Positions 59,098-64,000 of a stretch of DNA of 64,000 nt are shown here, piece after piece; position 1 is the first letter of the stretch; each line of letters starts with the position of its first letter. The stretch is from NCBI GenBank assembly GCA_963839645.1, contig CAWIVZ010000009.1:483358-547357 (forward strand), written 5' to 3'. The position numbers and the translations under genes were made by a program. The notes beneath the pieces are model-generated. The model made no database searches, was not told the DNA's origin, and saw only the letters and a program-made list of their open reading frames with translations. The DNA is from PALSA-911 sp963839645. Lineage in GTDB: Bacteria; Pseudomonadota; Alphaproteobacteria; Acetobacterales; Acetobacteraceae.

Positions 59098-60048
59098 ATG
59101 AGTGTCGCCAGTTGGAATGAGAGCCGTCGGGCCACAATCCATGTAATTGTCACGTGCTCCAACCAGATGAGTCTTCCCATTCCCGGGCGGCTTCAACTCG
59201 GTCAGGTCTCGGGCAACAGCGCTACTGTGCGTGCCCACAGGTGGATCGCCCGGCTGAGTCAGACTAAGAACGCGCTGCAGACGCCAGCCCGCGATCTTTT
59301 CGCGGGAGAGCACTGGTCGGTCGCGCGCAAGTTCCCCACACTGCATCGGCCACGGGAAGACATACACGAGTGGGTGTGCTCGGCAGGCTACGGCCTAATT
59401 CCCGTTGACGCACCGATCATGCCTTACCACGCGACGTTGACCCCTGGCCAGGCTGACTCGGTGCCCGGAGTTGCCGCTTCCTGGTGGTCGGCCCTCAGCG
59501 ATTGGCAGGGCCCTACTCCGGATCGGCCACGCAGCATCCGCGCGCTCGTAGCCGCGGACGCCACCGCATTGTTCATGTTCGTGCTCTCCAAGTCGTACCT
59601 GCGTGCGTGCGGTGTCGATATCATGGCCGCTACTGCGTACATCAAGGACCCGAACCGACTGTTCATCGTGTCGGCCGGAACTGAACCGCGGGGCGACCTG
59701 GCGGCGTTCCTGGTGCCGGCGGACGCCCGGTTGCAAGCCCAACTGGGCGGCACGCGCCGGGCACTCAATGCCCGTATCGGCTCCCATTTGCTGTCGACTG
59801 GAGTCCGCAGCAGGGATGAGGCCACCGGACACCTGGAACGTCTGCTTGCGGCACAGCCACCCATCCCTCGCTACAGCCGCGAGAAGCAGTCCGACGATGA
59901 AATCCTCGGCTTCATTTCTGGGCGCCTAGCCCAGGCGCCGGGGACGTCCGCCAGTCAGCTGCTACGTGAGTTTCGTGATGCCGGGCTCGCATGCGAGCAG
60001 CACCGATTCACTCGGCTATACCGGACGCTCTCGGAGACCAAGTCATAG
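59098..60048 (+). CDS. YaaA/DUF6884-like protein, candidate DpdC
   Basis: 316 residues; AGGGG stands before the ATG. The N-terminal half has the YaaA/DUF6884 pattern: a strand with a cysteine (IHVIVTCSNQ), TPARDLFAGEHWSVARKF, EWVCSAGYGLIPVDAPIMPYHATLTPGQ. The C-terminal 60 residues (DDEILGFISGRLAQAPGTSASQLLREF, then CEQHRFTRLYRTL) look like a winged helix. In the Dpd system DpdC, the enzyme that turns DNA preQ0 into its amide form, belongs to the DUF328/YaaA group as I recall it. Placement upstream of and divergent from dpdE fits. Other DUF6884 proteins occur in phages and toxin loci, so the DpdC reading is tentative. Confidence 0.55.
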   Translation: MSVASWNESRRATIHVIVTCSNQMSLPIPGRLQLGQVSGNSATVRAHRWIARLSQTKNALQTPARDLFAGEHWSVARKFPTLHRPREDIHEWVCSAGYGLIPVDAPIMPYHATLTPGQADSVPGVAASWWSALSDWQGPTPDRPRSIRALVAADATALFMFVLSKSYLRACGVDIMAATAYIKDPNRLFIVSAGTEPRGDLAAFLVPADARLQAQLGGTRRALNARIGSHLLSTGVRSRDEATGHLERLLAAQPPIPRYSREKQSDDEILGFISGRLAQAPGTSASQLLREFRDAGLACEQHRFTRLYRTLSETKS

Positions 60049-60218
60049 TCGCTGCAATCTCCGTGAAGGCACCAGTGGTCGACAGCACTATCAGGCACCG
60101 ACAGGACCCTCTCTGGAGACATGCCTGACATCCGGGACAGTCGAAGATATTCGGCGGATCCGCGATCGGGAAAGTCGCGCTCGGTATAAGGCATCCCTGT
60201 GGTAACTGCGCGCTAGCC

Positions 60219-61446
60219 CAGCCTGTGGGTGCCGAGAACGGTGTCACTGCCGCTGCCCTGGTCATCGCTGATGTGTGCGGGTTCACGAACTTCGGTATCT
60301 GGCTGCGCGAGCACAGCAGCCTCAGGCACTGTCAGTTACTCATGTCACTACGATTCGGTTATCTGGCGGTGCTCCGCGTCTTCGGCTGGCTTGCCCTGCT
60401 TGCCCCGCTCCGACCGGGCCAAGGACGCCGAGATCCTTTTCCTGCGCCACCAGGTCGCCGTACTCCAGTGCCAGGCCGGGACGCCGAAGCTGTCGTGGGC
60501 CGATCGGGCGATATTGTCCGCGCTGGCCCGGCTGCTGCCAAGCGGTCATCTCCGCCACTTGCGCCTGATCATCTCCCCGCGCACCCTGCTGCGCTGGCAC
60601 GCCGACCTGGTCAGGCGACGCTGGGCGTACCCGCGCCGCACCCCCGGGAGACCGCGCATGGCACAGGCCATCCGCGCGATGGTCCTGGAGATGGCACAGG
60701 ACAACCCAGCCTGGGGATACCGCCGCATCCACGGCGAACTGGCCGGCCTGGGCCATAAGGTGGCGCCGTCGACGGTGTGGAAGATCCTTAAGGACGCGGG
60801 CATCGACCCCGCACCCCGGCGTGCCGGGCAGACCTGGCGGGAGTTCCTGGCCGGGCAGGCCACGACGATCCTGGCGGCGGACTTCTTCCACGTCGACACC
60901 GTGTTCCTGCGGCGCCTGTACGTGCTGTTCTTCATCGAGCACGGCACCCGGCGCGTGCACCTGGTCGGCATCACCGCCCACCCGACCGGCGCGTGGGTGA
61001 CGCAGCAAGCCCGCAACCTGCTGATGAACCTCGAGGGCCGCACCGACAGCCTGAAGTTCTTGATCCGGGACCGGGATACGAAGTTCACCGTGGCGTTCGA
61101 CGCGGTGTTCATCGCGATCGGCGTGCGGATCGTGAAGACTCCTGTCCAGGCGCCGCGCGCGAATGCCATAGCCGAACGCTGGATCGCCAGTGCGCGCCGC
61201 GAGTGCCTGGACCGGATGCTGATCACCGGCGGACGGCATCTGCAGCTGGTCCTCGGCGAGTACGTCGGCCATTACAACACCCATCGGCCGCACAGGACGC
61301 TGCACCAGAACCCGCCCGCCGGATGCCAGAGTCCGCCCGCCGCAGGCGCAAGTATCCGGGTCCTGCGGCGGGACCGGCTCGGCGGCCTGATCCACGAATA
61401 CTCCCAGGTCGCATGTGGTGACACAGTATTCGGCACCCACAGGCTG
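60219..61446 (+). mobile_element. Insertion sequence with 29-bp terminal inverted repeats (actinobacterial rve-type)
   Basis: Terminal repeats at 60219-60247 and 61418-61446 match at 26 of 29 positions (both begin CAGCCTGTGGGTGCCGA reading inward). Length 1,228 bases, one transposase gene. No target-site duplication is visible at the ends (GCTAGCC on the left, CGGCGAA on the right), so either the copy is old or one flank has been rearranged. Confidence 0.8.
60342..61413 (+). CDS. IS transposase, integrase-core (DDE) type, frameshift near 60,400
   Basis: Starts MSLRFGYLAVLRVFGWLALLA; near 60,400 the frame changes to RSDRAKDAEILFLRHQVAVLQ, then stays open. A helix-turn-helix region (RPRMAQAIRAMVLEMAQDNPAWGYRRIHGEL) precedes the catalytic domain: Asp in ILAADFFHVDTVF, Asp in LIRDRDTKFT, Glu in ANAIAERWIASARREC. 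The family normally ends at GGLIHEYSQVA, i.e. 61413. Here the next codons are TGT GGT instead of a stop, so the frame runs through the right terminal repeat to 61635. Confidence 0.85.
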
Positions 61447-62068
61447 CGGCGAACCAGCCTCCACATTGAAGGGCCGCGTAGACGTAGAGCTCGAAGTCGT
61501 GATTGGTTGCGGGCGGAAACGAAATGCCCTGTTTGTCCGAAGATGCGGAAAGTGGAGATGGGTCTGTATTGTCCGAAAACGCCCACTCCATCTGCCGTTT
61601 ACCTCTTTCAGTCCGGCGCGCCGGCCGTCGCATGACGTCCCACCCGCTCGGCATTCTTCCAAATATCATCATCAATAGATACAGGTTGACCGTTCTGGTC
61701 ATCATTCCGGCGGATTCGGATGACGGCTTGGTCAGGTCTGCGGTGGTGCCGTCTTGATACACCACCACCCGCGTAGCCCACCCGGATAGCGGCGATCTGC
61801 CCGCTCGGGGACGGGTCCGGGCGCGAGATAGTGCGGTTGCAGACCGCGGAGATGTTCGAGCATGATGCCAGGCCAGCGCAGATAGCGCTACCTGCTGCAT
61901 CGGATCGGTTCAGCCCGTAGATGCCCGCGCACCGGGCTGCGGAGCGCGACGAGGCCGCGGTCGCCGCGTGGCGTACCGGGACCTGGGCGAAGGTGCGAGG
62001 CTAGCGGCGGCGGCGATGATCACGGCCAGCTCCATCGGAAGGCCTTCGTCGTCATCGTTGCTCCGCGA
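61447..62068. other. 620-base non-coding stretch with an IS630 transposase scrap
   Basis: No intact gene. The plus strand at about 61,885-62,004 reads YLLHRIG, then MPAHRAAERDEAAVAAWRTGTWAKVRG, the middle of an IS630-family transposase. The joining codons are damaged (a lost base and a TAG in place of CAG). The part from 61,447 to about 61,760 lies directly outside the IS and I recognise nothing in it. Confidence 0.5.
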
Positions 62069-62506
62069 TCAACCGTTATGGATCTCGCGCATGGTGACGG
62101 TGACCGACCCGTCCTCGGTGACGGCAGGTGCGGATGCGGCGTCCCGGGGACGAAGCCGTAGCGGCACCTTGTCGCTGGGATCGGCGGTGCATAGCCAGCA
62201 GATGAACCTGGCCTGATTGACCTCAGGCCAGGGGGTAGGTGGGTGCAGCGGCGGCTCGTCGGCGGTGCTTTCCGCTGCGAGGGTGGCAGCTGATGGTGGC
62301 CCAACTCCGTCGGCCTCGGGCCAGTCCATGTGGCTGATCGGCCCGGGCCTGCCTCCGTGCAGGACCCAATGCCAGGTGCGGGCGACCAGGCCGGTATCGC
62401 CGTATTCCTCGAGATCTTGGTCGATGAGGAACTCGATGACGGTGCGGGGCGGGGTGATCGTGGGTGGCAGCGGGTCGGGGATGTCAATCGCGGGCATCGC
62501 TGTCAC
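62069..62506 (-). CDS. Hypothetical protein downstream of the relaxase gene
   Basis: 145 residues: IEFLIDQDLEEYGDTGLVARTWHWVLHGG, a variable proline-rich middle, then ARFICWLCTADPSDKVPLRLRPRD. No known domain that I recognise. It begins 36 bases after the relaxase stop on the same strand, so it is probably the last gene of the mobilisation operon. GC-rich, actinobacterial codon use. Confidence 0.6.
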   Translation of the reverse strand: MTAMPAIDIPDPLPPTITPPRTVIEFLIDQDLEEYGDTGLVARTWHWVLHGGRPGPISHMDWPEADGVGPPSAATLAAESTADEPPLHPPTPWPEVNQARFICWLCTADPSDKVPLRLRPRDAASAPAVTEDGSVTVTMREIHNG

Positions 62507-62542
62507 CTCCTTGCCTGACCATAATGCGCTCTGGCCCGGCAG

Positions 62543-64000
62543 TCAGTCAGTGGCCTCGGGTTCTGTATCACGCTCGGCGGCGAGCTGAAGTATCTTCGCC
62601 GAGGGGGTGATCTGCGGTTTTGGTGGCTGCAGGATCGCGTCTCGTCCGGGGGAGTGCCGGGTGGGGAAGGCCTCGCCGAGGTCTTCCCAGTCCGGGTCGT
62701 CATTGGGTACCTTCAGCCCCTGACGTTCGTCGATTCTCTCGCGGAATTCCTGACACCGGGCGCCCAGATCCTGGATCCAAGTGGCCATCTCGGCGACCTT
62801 CTTATCCGGGGCCAGGTGCAGCTGCTCGCGTTCGGTGTCGCTGATGGGGGCTGGTTCGGCGGAGCGCAGCGGCTCGAACCTCTGATCCGGATGTCGACGG
62901 CGCAGCTCGGTGTCCGCAGCGATGGCCAGGTGGCGGGAATGGGCGGTGGCGTGCTCCCACTCCAGCCGGTCTTTCATCGTCTGGTCGAAGAGCGTCTCTT
63001 CCTGCTGGTAGCGGTCGCGCATCGCGCGGTAGGAGGCGGCCAGGATCTCGTGCCGCCCGGCGCGGTCGTGATCGCCGGTCTTGCGGGCGGCGTCGGCTTC
63101 CGCGGCGGCGCGGATGGCGCTCAGGTCGGCGTTGGCGGCGCCGAGCCGGGCCAGCCGCAGTTCCCTGCCGACGTGGTAGGGCGCCCAGGCCGTTTCGGCG
63201 GTGTAGGTGTCGCGGATCAGCCACAGTCGGCCGTCGGGCATGGCCCGGACGTCGGGCCCGTCGGCTGGACTCAGAGCGGCGAACGCCTCATACCAGGCGG
63301 CCCGCTGGTCTGGCACCTCCCGGCAGGGTTCGGGCCCGATCGGATCATCAGGATGGTCATAGCCGTACATCTCCCGGTAGGCACTGATCGAGGCTGCCTT
63401 GTGTTCCCATTCGCGGCGGGCGGCCGGGTCGCTGGGTAGCGGCCCGAGGGCCGTGATCGTCCAGGTGGGCGTGGTCTGGGCGGCGTGCTGGCCGAGGCGC
63501 TGCGTGCGGTCATCCATCATGGCCGCGATCTGGGCGAGGTAGGCCTGCCGTTCGTGATCGGCCAGCTGAGGAACGCGGCTGGCCCAGGGGCCCTCGGGGC
63601 GGGGAAGTAGCGGGTAGACGCGCGGGCGGATCCGGGCGTCGAGGACGCTGGCGATGTCCCGGGCGCCGGCTAGGTCACGGCAGGCGATGGCCGAGCGGAT
63701 GACTTCGCCGGGGTCCAGGCCGGCCAGTTCGGCGGCGCGCAGGGTGCGGAACAGCCACCGTGCCTGGGGGGACAGGTCCTGCCGGTAGCCGGGCGGGAGC
63801 GCGGCCATGACCAGATCGCGGTAACGGTCGTATCGGGCGTCGCGTGTCTCACCGGTCCAGATCGCGTTGAGGACGGCGAGGTGGTCGGCGTTGGCCAGGT
63901 TGCGCTGCCGGGTGGCTGAGGCGGACGGTTCGGCGCCGTCCCGGTCCAGGACGTCGGCGAGTACGGCGATCGGCTCGCGCGGGTCTGGGCTGCTGGGCCC
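62543..64000 (-). CDS. MobF-family (TrwC-like) relaxase, C-terminal 485 residues (cut by window edge)
   Basis: The frame is open to the right edge of the window. Readable parts include RNLANADHLAVLNAIWTGE, LSPQARWLFRTLRAAELAGLD, IRSAIACRDLAGARDIASVL and ALGPLPSDPAARREWEHKA, which match the long C-terminal tail of actinobacterial MobF relaxases; the nicking and helicase domains lie beyond the window. A charged helical region (residues 250-340) follows. It points to a conjugative plasmid or integrative element carrying the nearby dpd genes. Confidence 0.68.
   Translation of the reverse strand, partial: GPSSPDPREPIAVLADVLDRDGAEPSASATRQRNLANADHLAVLNAIWTGETRDARYDRYRDLVMAALPPGYRQDLSPQARWLFRTLRAAELAGLDPGEVIRSAIACRDLAGARDIASVLDARIRPRVYPLLPRPEGPWASRVPQLADHERQAYLAQIAAMMDDRTQRLGQHAAQTTPTWTITALGPLPSDPAARREWEHKAASISAYREMYGYDHPDDPIGPEPCREVPDQRAAWYEAFAALSPADGPDVRAMPDGRLWLIRDTYTAETAWAPYHVGRELRLARLGAANADLSAIRAAAEADAARKTGDHDRAGRHEILAASYRAMRDRYQQEETLFDQTMKDRLEWEHATAHSRHLAIAADTELRRRHPDQRFEPLRSAEPAPISDTEREQLHLAPDKKVAEMATWIQDLGARCQEFRERIDERQGLKVPNDDPDWEDLGEAFPTRHSPGRDAILQPPKPQITPSAKILQLAAERDTEPEATD

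Noticed and set aside
61223..61900. A 225-residue minus-strand open frame across the right IS end
   Set aside because: It is antisense to the transposase at its C-terminal end and shows no family likeness.

Overview
The window joins two pieces of DNA of unlike origin. Bases 1 to about 50,770 are high-GC alphaproteobacterial chromosome, probably Rhodospirillales/Acetobacteraceae. The evidence is the gene set: SufBCDSUTA with an Rrf2-type regulator, a glutaryl-CoA dehydrogenase, GH15, a PEP-CTERM protein and many acyl-CoA enzymes. Bases from about 50,770 to 64,000 look actinobacterial: a Dpd-type helicase/ATPase cluster, actinobacterial IS remnants and the C-terminus of a MobF relaxase. At about 50,770 two unrelated genes on the same strand (an oligopeptide ABC ATPase and dpdH) are both cut mid-coding, with no insertion sequence or attachment site between them. 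This is either a chimeric contig or an illegitimate recombination, and a chimera is more likely.

Layout of the left part: end of an MdtB/C-type RND pump; a PEP-CTERM secreted protein; GH15 glucoamylase-like enzyme with a small secreted proline-rich protein; alpha/beta hydrolase; DEAD-box RNA helicase followed by gcdH and a RumA-type RNA methyltransferase; a PIN/Phd-type toxin-antitoxin pair with a visible operator; the suf operon (regulator-sufB-C-D-S-U-T-A, minus strand) with a palindromic operator in front; then a long run of lipid or alicyclic acid catabolism genes. That run holds SDRs, four acyl-CoA dehydrogenases besides gcdH (one of them frameshifted), CaiB-type and type I CoA-transferases, an ADP-forming acyl-CoA synthetase, a hydratase/dehydrogenase fusion, acyl-CoA carboxylase parts, a HAPMO-sized Baeyer-Villiger monooxygenase, IclR regulators, a GMC oxidoreductase and solute-binding proteins. 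It ends with a CoxMLS-like molybdenum hydroxylase and an oligopeptide ABC ATPase. Two large composite palindromes (about 250 and 190 bp) lie between convergent genes.

Layout of the right part: dpdE-dpdF-dpdG-dpdH in the canonical order on the minus strand with overlapping start/stop codons. dpdE is intact; dpdF, dpdG and dpdH carry many single-base frameshifts, and dpdH is cut off by the junction. Upstream are an internally deleted IS3-family element, a YaaA/DUF6884-like protein that may be DpdC, an intact-looking IS with 29-bp inverted repeats, an IS630 scrap, a small hypothetical gene and the C-terminal 485 residues of a MobF relaxase. The Dpd genes therefore probably travelled on a conjugative or mobilisable element. 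The known Dpd system puts 7-deazaguanine bases into DNA (DpdA-C) and restricts unmodified DNA (DpdD-K). DpdA, DpdB and DpdD are not in this window.

Several genes in the left part (sufS, an IclR gene, an acyl-CoA dehydrogenase, the hydratase/dehydrogenase fusion, the carboxyltransferase, coxL, a peptide-binding protein and the ABC ATPase) have exactly one frameshift each and otherwise perfect coding. Sequencing indels are the simplest cause. The right part has about one frameshift per 100-400 bases outside dpdE, which suggests lower read coverage there or real decay.
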